A stretch of 64,000 nucleotides of DNA from Fundicoccus ignavus (GTDB taxonomy: Bacteria; Bacillota; Bacilli; Lactobacillales; Aerococcaceae), in contig NZ_WJQT01000006.1 in assembly GCF_009659375.1 (NCBI RefSeq), forward strand, positions 62,001 to 126,000, read 5' to 3'. Position numbers and translations under genes: made by a program. The notes beneath the pieces are model-generated. The model had not been told where the DNA came from, made no database searches, and saw nothing but the letters and a program-made list of their open reading frames with translations. This document shows, one piece after another, positions 45,763 to 54,847 of this stretch. How positions within the stretch are numbered: position 1 is the stretch's first letter; each line of letters begins with the position of its first letter.

Positions 45763-46695
45763 CTAGTCAATCACATTTGCAGTAGTGGTTAAACGTTTTA
45801 TTTTCTCACCATAATTGGCAAATAATATGACGGAAATTAAAACTGTCACAATTCCTACAATTTGAACGACTGTCCAACGCTGTTGTAACACAATGGCGGT
45901 TAATACATTTGCCACAAGTGGCTCAATAGCCGCCAGAATATTCGATAGCGACGGCTGGAGATAATTCAAGCTGGCTAAGAAAGCCGAGAAGGCAATTGCG
46001 GTTCCGACAACAATAATAAAAGCCATATAGCCAACAACCTTAACATCTACCGTAAAACCCGGCTGCCAAATAGGTTGAACAAATTGGAACACACAGCCGC
46101 CTAGGAACATCCCCCAACCTACTACTAAAGGAGACCCATATTTCTTGAGAATATAGCGTGGCTGCAAAGTATAGAAGGCCACCCCTAGCGCAGAACCAAC
46201 ACCGATTAAAAGCCCGTTGCCACTTACTTCGAGTTGCCCTAAGTTACCCTTCGTGACAATTAGAAAGACACCCACAAAAGCAAACGCTATATATAAAAGT
46301 TCACGTGGGTAAACTTGCTTTTCCTTACGCAACACTAAGTACACATAAATAAAAATTGGAGACGTAAACTGCAAAATAGTCGCTAACCCTGCTCCATTCG
46401 TCCCAATCGATAAGAAAAACAAATACTGGCAACTCACCATTCCAATACTACTAAAGAGTAACAAGCTGACCAGATCTTTAGCTTTCATGAAAATTGCGAA
46501 GACATTTTTCTTCAACACTAGACCTGCATACAGCAAAATCAAAACGCCTGCCAACAACAAACGCGTCCCAACCACCCACTCTACTGGTGCATTTAATCGT
46601 GAAAAAATCACATCGGCAAACGTACCATTGATTCCCCATAGTGTCGCGCCGCCTGCCGCTAACAACAAGCCTTTTTTCCTCGCATCCTGCTTCAT
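45763..46695 (-). CDS. EamA-family (DMT) transporter
   Basis: 310 residues with ten predicted membrane segments in two EamA repeats: GLLLAAGGATLWGINGTFAD begins the first and LIGVGSALGVAFYTLQPRYI the second. The end LAAIEPLVANVLTAIVLQQR is the typical family motif. It would export small metabolites; the substrate is unknown. ATG follows AAGGAG. Confidence 0.9.
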   Translation of the reverse strand: MKQDARKKGLLLAAGGATLWGINGTFADVIFSRLNAPVEWVVGTRLLLAGVLILLYAGLVLKKNVFAIFMKAKDLVSLLLFSSIGMVSCQYLFFLSIGTNGAGLATILQFTSPIFIYVYLVLRKEKQVYPRELLYIAFAFVGVFLIVTKGNLGQLEVSGNGLLIGVGSALGVAFYTLQPRYILKKYGSPLVVGWGMFLGGCVFQFVQPIWQPGFTVDVKVVGYMAFIIVVGTAIAFSAFLASLNYLQPSLSNILAAIEPLVANVLTAIVLQQRWTVVQIVGIVTVLISVILFANYGEKIKRLTTTANVID

Positions 46696-46880
46696 AAACT
46701 ATCTCCTTGCATCCATTTTTAACTTTACACACTATTTTATCATAGTTTTCTCATTAAACCAGCAACCCACTGCCAAAATATCCCCCCACATATTGTCTAT
46801 TTTGACTGATTTATGACATAACCTATTAGCATGGTAAACCACCTGATAGTGACTTAGATTTCACAAATCTCTTGAAACTA

Positions 46881-47008
46881 GTTTTTTTCTAGTCTATTGT
46901 CTCGAACCTTCGACTAGATTAGAACTCTTTCTAGCCGATGCTCGCGGACCTTCGGCTAGATTAGCTCTTTTATAGCCGATGCTCTCAGACTTTCGGCTAG
47001 ATTAGAAT
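46881..47008. repeat. 42-bp-class hairpin array C
   Basis: Three units: CTAGTCTA...TCGACTAG, CTAGCCGA...TCGGCTAG and ATAGCCGA...TCGGCTAG, about 40-42 bp apart, each followed by ATTAGAA or ATTAGC. Arms are the same as in array B on the other side of the EamA gene. Confidence 0.75.
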
Positions 47009-47239
47009 GGACAGTGATTTTTACGGACTCATAAAAACATAGACAGCGTGGAATAGGATAGATATATTATCTGCACACTAACAATAAAGTTAGCTTCTTA
47101 TTTTAGACCCAAACAAATAAGATGCGTATTCGGATAGACACCCTAAATAAGACTAATACTACCCATGGATAATCTCTAGTTAAGCTAGATGATTGATGCA
47201 AGATGGTGGAAAATCAAGCTCAATTCGCCTAACAACACA

Positions 47240-47275
47240 AAAACTCCGCCAACACAATTGTGCTAGCGGAGTCTT
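47240..47275 (-). terminator. Intrinsic terminator of argS
   Basis: AAGACTCCGC and GCGGAGTTTTT arms with an inner GCACAATTGTGT loop. Confidence 0.85.
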
Positions 47276-47285
47276 ATCAAATGTC

Positions 47286-48983
47286 TTACATTTCTTCAGG
47301 TGCTTCGATGCCTAATAAGCCTAAAGCATTTTTCAGAACAACCGTCATCGCTTTAACTAAAGCTAAACGAGCGTCTAATTGTGCATCATCTTCAAGAATA
47401 CGTGTATTACCGTAATATTTGTTAAATAGTTGTGCTAATTGAACGGCATATTTGGCCACTTGTGATGGTTCGAAACGCTCGATTGCATTGGCTACAACTC
47501 TTGGATAATCCATTAATTTCTTCACAACTTCCCAGCTGTAGTCATCCGTTAAACCGAATGCGTCTGTTAAGTCAGTAGAAATTTCTTTACCATATTTGCG
47601 GATAATTGACTTAGATCGAGCATAAGTATATTGAACATATGGCCCTGTTTCACCTTCGAATTGAACAATTTCAGCTAAGTTGAAGTCGAAGCTGTTCATA
47701 CGCTCAGTTTTCAAGTCGTGGAAGATAACCGCGCCGACACCTACTTGGTGCGCGACTGCTTCTTTGTTCGCTAAATCTGGGTTTTTAGCAGTGATTTGCT
47801 CTAACGCTAAATCAACGGCCTCTTTCAAGACTTCTTCAAGTAAAACAATTTTACCTTTACGTGTTGATAATTTCTTACCATCTAACGTAATTAAACCAAA
47901 TGGTACATGAACCATATCTTCAGACCATTCGCGACCTAATTTAGTTAAAACAGCTTTTAATTGCTTGAAGTGAACAGATTGCTCGTTCCCTACGACATAA
48001 ATATTTTTCGCAAAGTCATACGTTTCTTTACGGTAGCTAGCTGCTGCTAAGTCACGCGTTACGTATAATGTCGCGCCATCTGACTTCTTGATTAATGCTG
48101 GTGGCAAGTTCAGCTCTTCAAGATCAACAATCGTTGCCCCTTCGTTGACCGTTGTAATGCCTTTTGCTTCTAATTCATCAATAATGGGTTGCATCTTATC
48201 GTTATAGAAAGCTTCACCATTGAATGAGTCAAAGCTAATATTCAACATATCGTAAACTTTATTAAACTCTTTTAAGGACTCATCCTTGAACCAAGTCCAT
48301 AAACGGATCATTTCAGCGTCGCCGTCTTCTAATTTTTTGAAAGCAGCACGAGCTTCTTCTTCTAACTCAGGTTTTTCTTCCGCAACCTCGTGGAAATCGA
48401 CATATAATTTCACTAGTTCTTTCACTGGATCAGCCGCGATTACCGCGTCATCGCCCCACATTTTATAAGCAACAATCAGCTTACCGAATTGTGTCCCCCA
48501 GTCACCTAAGTGATTGATACGAATTGGGTTGTAGTTCACTTTCGCTGCAATATTCGCAATCGCATTCCCAATTACCGTTGAGCGTAAATGTCCCATTGAC
48601 ATTGGCTTCGCAATGTTTGGACTTGAGAAGTCGATGGTCATATTGCGCCCTTCACCAATATTCAAGTTCCCATAAGCATCGCCAGCTTCAAGAACTTCTT
48701 TCACCACTGTAGCCCCCACAGGTTCACGTTTTAAACTCACGTTAATGTATGGACCTACCGCTACAACGTTTGAAAAGTTGCTTGTATCTAACTCTTCCAC
48801 TAAATCTGCCGCGATTTGTTGCGGTGCTTTACGAAATACACGCGCTAATTGGAATACTGGGAAAGCCAAGTCACCATGACTTGTATCTTTCGGCACTTCA
48901 ATTAAATTTAAAATCTCATCTGCTGACAAATGCTCCGCCAATGCCGGCGCTAAAGCGTCTACCAATAACTGCTTACTATTCAT
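47286..48983 (-). CDS. argS: Arginine--tRNA ligase
   Basis: 565 residues from ATG at 48983, set by AAGGAGG; the open frame extends 14 codons into the leader. Class I features: the HIGH-like SPNIAKPMSMGHLRST, RINHLGDWGTQFGKL, and KLSTRKGKIV in place of KMSKS, as usual for ArgRS. The N-terminal additional domain and the C-terminal anticodon-binding domain are both complete. It charges tRNA-Arg. The leader upstream carries an attenuator-like terminator. Confidence 0.96.
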   Translation of the reverse strand: MNSKQLLVDALAPALAEHLSADEILNLIEVPKDTSHGDLAFPVFQLARVFRKAPQQIAADLVEELDTSNFSNVVAVGPYINVSLKREPVGATVVKEVLEAGDAYGNLNIGEGRNMTIDFSSPNIAKPMSMGHLRSTVIGNAIANIAAKVNYNPIRINHLGDWGTQFGKLIVAYKMWGDDAVIAADPVKELVKLYVDFHEVAEEKPELEEEARAAFKKLEDGDAEMIRLWTWFKDESLKEFNKVYDMLNISFDSFNGEAFYNDKMQPIIDELEAKGITTVNEGATIVDLEELNLPPALIKKSDGATLYVTRDLAAASYRKETYDFAKNIYVVGNEQSVHFKQLKAVLTKLGREWSEDMVHVPFGLITLDGKKLSTRKGKIVLLEEVLKEAVDLALEQITAKNPDLANKEAVAHQVGVGAVIFHDLKTERMNSFDFNLAEIVQFEGETGPYVQYTYARSKSIIRKYGKEISTDLTDAFGLTDDYSWEVVKKLMDYPRVVANAIERFEPSQVAKYAVQLAQLFNKYYGNTRILEDDAQLDARLALVKAMTVVLKNALGLLGIEAPEEM

Positions 48984-49216
48984 CAAAATTCCTCCTTGAA
49001 TGACCCCATCACTCGACGCAAACACGAATCATAGCCAATAAAAAAGCCCCTAGAACAACCCCAAAACAGGCGCTCTAGAGGCGTTTGAATGTTTAAATAA
49101 CATGGTGCCTCTTTAAATACCAGCACCAAAACTACCTCGTTTAGTTCTAAAAGTGCGCTTCACCTATCGCCGAAACAATAAATTACTCTTTTAGAGGTCT
49201 AATTTAACCGTTATTC
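48984..49216 (-). promoter_or_regulatory. argS leader with attenuator-like structure
   Basis: The transcript from the promoter at 49217-49245 would have about 225 bases before the ATG. It contains a hairpin TGGTGC/GCACCA (49103-49108 with 49123-49128) and then a terminator. Aminoacyl-tRNA synthetase genes of Firmicutes are often under T-box control, and length and terminator fit, but a clear T-box sequence and specifier loop were not found, so the mechanism is open. Confidence 0.5.
49040..49083 (-). terminator. Terminator inside the argS leader
   Basis: GCCTCTAGA and TTCTAGGGGC arms (with G-U pairs) followed by six T on the minus strand, about 60 bases before the argS start. Confidence 0.75.
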
Positions 49217-49245
49217 ATTCTATCAAATAAAGGCCCTACTGTCCA
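49217..49245 (-). promoter_or_regulatory. Promoter of argS
   Basis: Minus strand: -35 TGGACA (49240-49245), 17-bp spacer, -10 TAGAAT (49217-49222) preceded by TGA. Confidence 0.7.
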
Positions 49246-49304
49246 TACCAATCAAACACTAAAGCAATTCTTAACAAAATATGACCCAACATACCGCTCG
49301 CACT

Positions 49305-49961
49305 TTAATCATTAACAGCCGGTTCAACCAAACGCAACCAACGATCCGCAATCACACCATGTCCGATACGCGTTGGATGCACACCATCTTCAATCGTAAA
49401 GTGCTTGGCTGGCACTTGCTTGACCAACTCTTTAAATTCATCATGCAAGCGAATATAGCTCGCCGAAAACTCTTGCGCCAAGTCTTCTATCAAGGCTGAC
49501 ATCGGTTGTAATTCCTGCTCCCACTCTAAATGGTCTTCAGGTATAGGCAGTAAAAATGGCTGTAATAGTACTACTTGTAAATCCGGATTTTCTGCACGCG
49601 CTTCTGTTAATATACGACAGTATGTCTTCTTAAATTCAGCTAAATAAGCCGCATCAATCGGCTGCCCAGCACTGCGATGATGCCAAATATCATTAATCCC
49701 AATCATGATTGATAAAATATCCGGCTGCAAATCCAAACAATCCTTTTGCCAACGCTCTGCTAAATCTTTCAATTTATGCCCATTAATACCGCGGTTATAA
49801 ACCTCCAACTGTAGTTCAGCATAACGTCCCATTAACAAACTGCCAGCTATATGTGCATAACCATCGCCTAAATGATAAGCATTCCCATAATCACGGCCTG
49901 CGTCCGTAATACTATCTCCAATAAATACAATTCTCTGACCAGCTTTCAGCTCTACTTTCAC
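49305..49961 (-). CDS. SGNH/GDSL-family hydrolase
   Basis: 218 residues from GTG at 49961 after GAGGAG; the ATG at 49991 lacks a good site. Block I is VFIGDSITDAGRDYG (nucleophile Ser), block III IMIGINDIWHH, and block V DGVHPTRIGHGVIAD (Asp and His). This layout is typical of esterases acting on acetylated sugars and polysaccharides. No signal peptide, so it is cytosolic. It stands alone on the minus strand. Confidence 0.9.
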   Translation of the reverse strand: MKVELKAGQRIVFIGDSITDAGRDYGNAYHLGDGYAHIAGSLLMGRYAELQLEVYNRGINGHKLKDLAERWQKDCLDLQPDILSIMIGINDIWHHRSAGQPIDAAYLAEFKKTYCRILTEARAENPDLQVVLLQPFLLPIPEDHLEWEQELQPMSALIEDLAQEFSASYIRLHDEFKELVKQVPAKHFTIEDGVHPTRIGHGVIADRWLRLVEPAVND

Positions 49962-50009
49962 GCTCGCACACTCCTCAAACTTGATACCCAAATTTTACCA
50001 CAGAACTGT

Positions 50010-50347
50010 GCGAAATAATAAAGGTGACCACCTCTAAATTAAACGTATCGACAGATTTTATAATAGTCACCCTGGTTTAATAAAATCGTCGCGGAACGTA
50101 GTGACTGCGACACCTTTGTCTCTTTCGAGCAAGCTTTAATTGGCTTATCGTAGTGGAGATGTTTAACCTCAAGCCTATCATGCTTCAGTTTCAAAAACTC
50201 AAGCACGATAGCTTTTCCCCCACACAAATAGCGATTCAGAATATCGTCTAAGAACCACCAAAGGTGTCCGCCACTGACGTTGCGGACGATTTGAACCAGA
50301 GCCTTGTTGGCTTAGGATAATCGTCAAACGCTAGGGGTGACACCTTT
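50010..50347. repeat. Structured 300-bp intergenic element
   Basis: Several hairpins lie in order: GTCGC...GCGAC (about 50089-50110), CTATCATGCTT...AAGCACGATAG (about 50176-50212) and GTCCGC...GCGGAC (about 50267-50289). The ends AAAGGTGACCACC and GGGGTGACACCTTTT are roughly complementary, so the whole may fold as one unit. No protein-coding sense was found. Confidence 0.55.
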
Positions 50348-50355
50348 TGATTTTG

Positions 50356-51558
50356 TTAATCTATATACAGTGAATTCACTTGGAATATGCTACTGTCTGC
50401 GAGTTGCCAAGCTGCTTGGTACACCATTTCATCTTGAATCGGACTATAAACTTGTATCTGCAAGTTGCTAGCATCCGTTGGTTGCATAAAGTAAATCAAA
50501 CCATTTCTGAGCTGCAAGTTAAAGTCAGGGCCTGTAAATTCTTCCACAAGCGATAATTTTTCAGCCTCGTAGGCGTAAATAAGTATTCTGGACTGGGGAA
50601 CTTCAGTAGCATTCTGATACATTAAGTTACTGTTCCATGGATATGTTAGCACGAATAAGTCATCACCTTGATAAATGCTTTGGTTGATACGGTACGTGAT
50701 GTCTTGGTGCTCAATCTCAAATTCATCGACCTGTTCAGTTTCTTGATTTGCTGGATCCATCAATACTAGTGCTTTTTTATCATCATAATAATGAGAGTCA
50801 CTGCGCATAAAATCATCACTCAAGTAGAATAGGTAGCGAGCTGGTGCAACTAATTCATTGGTTAGATCCGGCGCAATGAGATAATTTTGGTCTGGATTAT
50901 CAAAAGCTACTGACGTTTTGTTGGTCACTTTGAGGTCGTTTAGATCAACCACTACTTCCATTAAATGCTCACCGTAAAGATCAGCGTTGTCCTTCATTAG
51001 AAACTTCAGCTCAGTCTCAGACGTTTGCGCATAAGTGAGTAGTTGCGTATAGACATTTGTACCTGCCGCCAACTCATACGACAACGTCTCAAATTGCTTC
51101 GTTTCCAGATCCAACAGTACAACCTTTAACTGACTGACCGTTTGTTTATCTGTGTATCGATTATAAACACCCGCCCATACTTCTAAAGCGCCTTCCGTTT
51201 GAAGCGCTTGTGTATAGTCTAAATTAGGCCGATGCCAAACAGGAAACTGCTGCAAAACCGCTTCTGTTTCACTACCAAGCCAATCTTCAAGTCCCATTAC
51301 CGTATCATAGTAACGAAATTCAGCACGCCCTTCTCGCCATTTGAATTGCACGCTATCCATGAAGTATTCATCTTCTTCACGGCCCAACTTCTCTGTATAA
51401 AGATAACCATTAATATTTAAGCCATCGAGAACACTCGCATCTCCCGTTTCATTCACTAATGCGATGTCTTCAAAGGCTACATGTGGCGTAATCCAGAGGA
51501 AAGCAGTCACAAGTAAAGTCATAATACTCAAGCTAATCATTAAGCCATATTTCTTCAT
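50356..51558 (-). CDS. Membrane-anchored protein of the GntR-ABC operon
   Basis: 400 residues with one N-terminal membrane segment (LMISLSIMTLLVTAFLWI) and a large external part rich in beta strands, possibly a beta-propeller-like fold (repeated LFYLSDDFMRSDSHYYDDKK-type strand turns), but not a recognised family. Its start overlaps the stop of the permease gene by ATGA. Proteins in this place of YtrA-type operons are often accessory to the exporter. Confidence 0.6.
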   Translation of the reverse strand: MKKYGLMISLSIMTLLVTAFLWITPHVAFEDIALVNETGDASVLDGLNINGYLYTEKLGREEDEYFMDSVQFKWREGRAEFRYYDTVMGLEDWLGSETEAVLQQFPVWHRPNLDYTQALQTEGALEVWAGVYNRYTDKQTVSQLKVVLLDLETKQFETLSYELAAGTNVYTQLLTYAQTSETELKFLMKDNADLYGEHLMEVVVDLNDLKVTNKTSVAFDNPDQNYLIAPDLTNELVAPARYLFYLSDDFMRSDSHYYDDKKALVLMDPANQETEQVDEFEIEHQDITYRINQSIYQGDDLFVLTYPWNSNLMYQNATEVPQSRILIYAYEAEKLSLVEEFTGPDFNLQLRNGLIYFMQPTDASNLQIQVYSPIQDEMVYQAAWQLADSSIFQVNSLYID

Positions 51559-52379
51559 ACTGTTTCCTCCTTGTGGTTAATGACGTGTTTGCGTGGCTTG
51601 ACGTTAATTCGTCGAGCTAATTGGGCCAAGTTCAGCACAATCCCTACTAAGATAAAGACGACAAATACATTAAAAATCTCACTCGCCACTAAATTCATGG
51701 ATTCGACCACAATAATCATCCCAACTAGCCAGGCACCGTTCGCAATCAGCAACAACACAACTTTTCCAAAGGCTTTCACGTAAGACTCCTGATAGCTTTG
51801 CATATAAGTCACCACTACTAGAAAGATTCCCAGCACAATCCAAAGGAGTCCGCCATAAATCAAAGCGGCTGAAGCCACTGACATCGGCATGACAAAATAC
51901 GTCGTCGATAATGTTTGCGCATACGCATAAGCGATGGGTAACGCTGAATAAGCACCATCGCCCAATAACATTCCGGCTAAGCGGTTAATCAGCAAAATCA
52001 TACACAATTGAGTAAACATAACGCCACCCATCATCAAAAAGACACTGGCTAATTTAGCCAACACGATCGTAAAGCGATTGCCAGGTAGTGTCATTAAACG
52101 AATAATGAAACTACTGTCGCCACTCCATTCTCGAAACCAGGTGAAAGCACTGTAAGCAAAAAATAGTAAAAAGGCTGCGATCAATAACACATGATAAATA
52201 CCGTTATAATCAATTAGACTAGCTAGATTTAGTGGATAATTTGATTCGGATTGTCGATTCCCAATAATCAAAAGTCCCACCATCACCAATTGACTGACAA
52301 TGACTAGACCAATAACAATGCCGTAGAAAATACGTGACCGGTACAATTCATCTGCCAGTAAATTAATAAATTTCTTCAT
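51555..52379 (-). CDS. ABC transporter permease of the GntR-controlled operon
   Basis: 274 residues from ATG at 52379; the ATG at 52385 is too close to GGAGG. About six membrane segments (YGIVIGLVIVSQLVMVGLLI first). It overlaps the ATPase gene by 17 bp. No export-substrate signature is visible; the layout GntR-ATPase-permease resembles the ytr operon and other envelope-stress exporters. Confidence 0.82.
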   Translation of the reverse strand: MKKFINLLADELYRSRIFYGIVIGLVIVSQLVMVGLLIIGNRQSESNYPLNLASLIDYNGIYHVLLIAAFLLFFAYSAFTWFREWSGDSSFIIRLMTLPGNRFTIVLAKLASVFLMMGGVMFTQLCMILLINRLAGMLLGDGAYSALPIAYAYAQTLSTTYFVMPMSVASAALIYGGLLWIVLGIFLVVVTYMQSYQESYVKAFGKVVLLLIANGAWLVGMIIVVESMNLVASEIFNVFVVFILVGIVLNLAQLARRINVKPRKHVINHKEETV

Positions 52380-53064
52380 GCCCATGCGCCTCCTTCAACA
52401 CATCCACAATGCTTTTACCTTCTGTTAAACGTACTTCTTCTGGATAAAATTCTCGAATAATGCGTCCGTCATCCAGTAAAATTACTTTATCCACTAAATG
52501 TTCAATATCTTGAATCTCATGCGTCGCAATCAAGACACCTCTGTTTTCCAATAAATCCGTCGTAAAAATACTCGCAATTCGCTCTCGAGTCAGAATATCA
52601 ATCCCAGAAAAAGGCTCATCTAACAATAAATAGTCACTTTCTAAAGATAAAGCCATCAATAAATTTGCGCGTGCGCGGTTCCCTTTGGACATCTTGGCAA
52701 TCACCTCTTCTCGCTCAAGCTTAAAGAAATCCAACAACTCCGAAGCCCGCTTGTCATTAAAATGAGCGAAATAAGTCCCGTGATAATCGAGGGCTTGTTG
52801 AATCGTTAAGCTTTTCGGAATAATATTCTTGTCCGGCACGTAAGTCAGCCGATTAAAATCGTCCACCGTTAAAGACTGACCATCCAATAAAATGTCTCCC
52901 GCTTGATAAGGCGTCAAATGCATAATGGTATCCATTAATGTAGTCTTACCGGCACCATTCAAACCAATCAAACATGTAACTTCATTCGGCTTTAGCGAAA
53001 ATGTAATCTCATCTAACACCCGTTTCTTTCCATACGCTTTACTTAACTGCTTCACCTCAAGCAT
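52363..53064 (-). CDS. ABC transporter ATPase of the GntR-controlled operon
   Basis: 233 residues from ATG at 53064, six bases after a GAGGTG site. Walker A LIGLNGAGKTTL, signature MSKGNRARANLLMAL (SKGN rather than the LSGG consensus, as is common in this exporter branch), and Walker B YLLLDEPFSGID. It overlaps the GntR gene end. Confidence 0.9.
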   Translation of the reverse strand: MLEVKQLSKAYGKKRVLDEITFSLKPNEVTCLIGLNGAGKTTLMDTIMHLTPYQAGDILLDGQSLTVDDFNRLTYVPDKNIIPKSLTIQQALDYHGTYFAHFNDKRASELLDFFKLEREEVIAKMSKGNRARANLLMALSLESDYLLLDEPFSGIDILTRERIASIFTTDLLENRGVLIATHEIQDIEHLVDKVILLDDGRIIREFYPEEVRLTEGKSIVDVLKEAHGHEEIY

Positions 53065-53434
53065 CCAATTCACCTCGTTTACTTTCTGCATACTGAATCA
53101 CGTATTGCACTAACTGCTCAGGCTTTACCTTCAAAGGTGCAATCTCTTGAAAGAAAATCGAAAGCGCCTCTTCAATCATGGTTTGTCGTAAATTTTCAAT
53201 TCTATGTAAATCATTTGTTACCTGACTTGGCACATTATTTCCCGTCATAATTAACGCCTCCTCCTCTAATTCTTTCAATGCCCTTTGAACCGTATTCGGA
53301 TTGACTTGATAGCTTTGCGCCATCTCTCGACGCGACGGCAACACGGCCCCTGCCTCATACTCACCGTTGACAATGGCCTGTTTCACCCGATGCTTCAACT
53401 GCTCATAAATCGGTATTCGCTTATCAAATTCCAT
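53057..53434 (-). CDS. GntR-family regulator, YtrA type
   Basis: 125 residues from ATG at 53434, set by AAAAGGAGGTG. It has the YtrA-type short GntR layout: winged helix (IPIYEQLKHRVKQAIVNGEY, LPSRREMAQSYQVNPNTVQR) and a short helical dimer domain with no ligand-binding domain. YtrA-type repressors control the ABC exporter of their own operon. First gene of the four-gene operon. Confidence 0.92.
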   Translation of the reverse strand: MEFDKRIPIYEQLKHRVKQAIVNGEYEAGAVLPSRREMAQSYQVNPNTVQRALKELEEEALIMTGNNVPSQVTNDLHRIENLRQTMIEEALSIFFQEIAPLKVKPEQLVQYVIQYAESKRGELDA

Positions 53435-53456
53435 TTTGCACCTCCTTTTCAACAAA

Positions 53457-53518
53457 GTGTACCAACCACTTAATACACCTTTCAACTGTATTATATGCTC
53501 CATACACTTATCCGTCAA
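53457..53518 (-). promoter_or_regulatory. Promoter and candidate YtrA-type operator of the GntR-ABC operon
   Basis: Minus strand: -35 TTGACG (53513-53518), 17-bp spacer, perfect -10 TATAAT (53490-53495). Downstream, GTGTA and TACAC arms separated by 12 bp (53457-53478) form an inverted repeat of the kind bound by YtrA-family repressors. Confidence 0.75.
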
Positions 53519-53625
53519 GCAAAATACTATTGGAAATATTCTGGCAAAAATACTTGTATTTCGAGGCAATCCACTTTATAATCAAACATATACTTGAATA
53601 ATAAAAATAAATGGAGGAATGAATA

Positions 53626-54195
53626 ATGAATATCACAATTTTTGGTAAAGGTAACATGAGTCAAGCGATCCAAGGCAATTTCGAAGCAAGTGGTAGCAAA
53701 ATCAATGTAGTGACACGCGAAAACGATGCAGCATTAGGTGACATCGTGGTCTTAGCAGTCCCTTATCCAGCAGTTGATGATATTATTGCGCGCTACGGTG
53801 AGCAATTGGCGGGTAAAATCGTCATCGATATTACTAACCCATTAAACTTTGAAACATTCGATGAATTAATTGTGCCGGCAGACGGTTCAGCTGCACAAGA
53901 AATTCAAGCCAAATTACCCAACAGTACCTTAGTTAAAGGGTTCAACACAAACTTTGCTTCAACTTTAGCTACAGGCAAAGTTGCTGATGCTGCTCAAACA
54001 ACTGTCCTATTGGCATCCGATTCAGCTGACTCTAAAGCTAAAATTGCTGAAGCATTAACAGGTAGTTCATTAAACATTGTCGATGCTGGTGCATTAAAAC
54101 GCGCCCGTGAATTAGAAAGTATTGGTTTCTTACAATTAACCTTGGCAGCTGGCGAGACAATCAACTGGAATGGCGGCTTCTCATTACATAAATAA
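53626..54195 (+). CDS. F420-type NADP oxidoreductase-like protein
   Basis: 189 residues. It opens with the dinucleotide-binding strand NITIFGKGNMSQAIQGNF (GxGxM rather than GxGxxG), and VVLAVPYPAVDDI, VIDITNPLNF and LVKGFNTNFA follow the family of F420-dependent NADP reductases that act on NAD(P)H. The partner cofactor is uncertain, since this bacterium is unlikely to use F420. ATG follows TGGAGGAA. Single gene, divergent from GntR. Confidence 0.85.
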   Translation: MNITIFGKGNMSQAIQGNFEASGSKINVVTRENDAALGDIVVLAVPYPAVDDIIARYGEQLAGKIVIDITNPLNFETFDELIVPADGSAAQEIQAKLPNSTLVKGFNTNFASTLATGKVADAAQTTVLLASDSADSKAKIAEALTGSSLNIVDAGALKRARELESIGFLQLTLAAGETINWNGGFSLHK

Positions 54196-54204
54196 TTTAA
54201 AAAT

Positions 54205-54240
54205 AGCCTGAAGCATCTTTAATGAATGCTTCAGGCTTTA
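54205..54240 (+). terminator. Intrinsic terminator after the oxidoreductase gene
   Basis: AGCCTGAAGCAT and ATGCTTCAGGCT arms, then TTTAATT. Confidence 0.9.
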
Positions 54241-54298
54241 ATTGTGTATACTAGAACTAGGCTTTCGCCGATTGATTATGAACGAGGAGATGATTAAT

Positions 54299-54679
54299 AT
54301 GGTAAGAAAAGTTTATACAGCAACAAATGCTAGTTCTTCAGGCCCCTATTCACACGCCGTTGACGGAGGTGACTATATTTTCTTTTCAGGTCAAACCGCT
54401 ATGAACGCAAATGACGCCACAGACCTAACGGGAGATATTGCCGCTCAAACGCATCAATGTTTCAACAATCTACACAACGTAATGGAACAAGCTGGCGTCA
54501 CATTCGATGATGTGCTCAAGGTCAACGTTTACCTAACAAGCATGAAGAATTTCAAAGCTATGAACGAAGTATACGAAACATACTTCGAGGCACCGTATCC
54601 AGCTCGCACATGTGTGGCCGTACTAGAATTACCTTTAGAGGCAGATGTAGAAATTGAACTGATTGCGAAACGTGCTTAA
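54299..54679 (+). CDS. RidA-family enamine/imine deaminase
   Basis: 126 residues from ATG at 54299, spaced from CGAGGAG; the open frame extends upstream without family similarity. Key features: SGPYSHAVDGGDYIFFSGQT, VLKVNVYLTSM, YPARTCVAVLELPLEADVEI with the conserved Arg (PAR) and the C-terminal Glu. RidA proteins remove reactive enamines made by PLP enzymes. Single gene. Confidence 0.92.
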   Translation: MVRKVYTATNASSSGPYSHAVDGGDYIFFSGQTAMNANDATDLTGDIAAQTHQCFNNLHNVMEQAGVTFDDVLKVNVYLTSMKNFKAMNEVYETYFEAPYPARTCVAVLELPLEADVEIELIAKRA

Positions 54680-54703
54680 TTTTATAAGTTTAAATAAACG
54701 ATT

Positions 54704-54735
54704 AAAACGTGTTGTCTCGATGCAACACGTTTTTT
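54704..54735 (+). terminator. Intrinsic terminator after the RidA gene
   Basis: AAAACGTGTTG, 8-nt loop, CAACACGTTTTTT. Confidence 0.9.
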
Positions 54736-54847
54736 GTTCAAGAAAACATTGCATTACCATTCATTCTTACCACGCTCTTTACCTCCTCCCATCATTTTTG
54801 AGGTCAAAACACTAACCTCTCACTCTCTTAAAAGTGTAAAAAATTCG

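Noticed and set aside
48984..49216. A definite T-box
   Set aside because: The leader has the right length and a terminator, but I could not find the conserved T-box sequence or a specifier loop, so only attenuator-like is claimed.
50039..50227. A 62-codon minus-strand frame
   Set aside because: It lies over three hairpins of the structured element and has no start signals.
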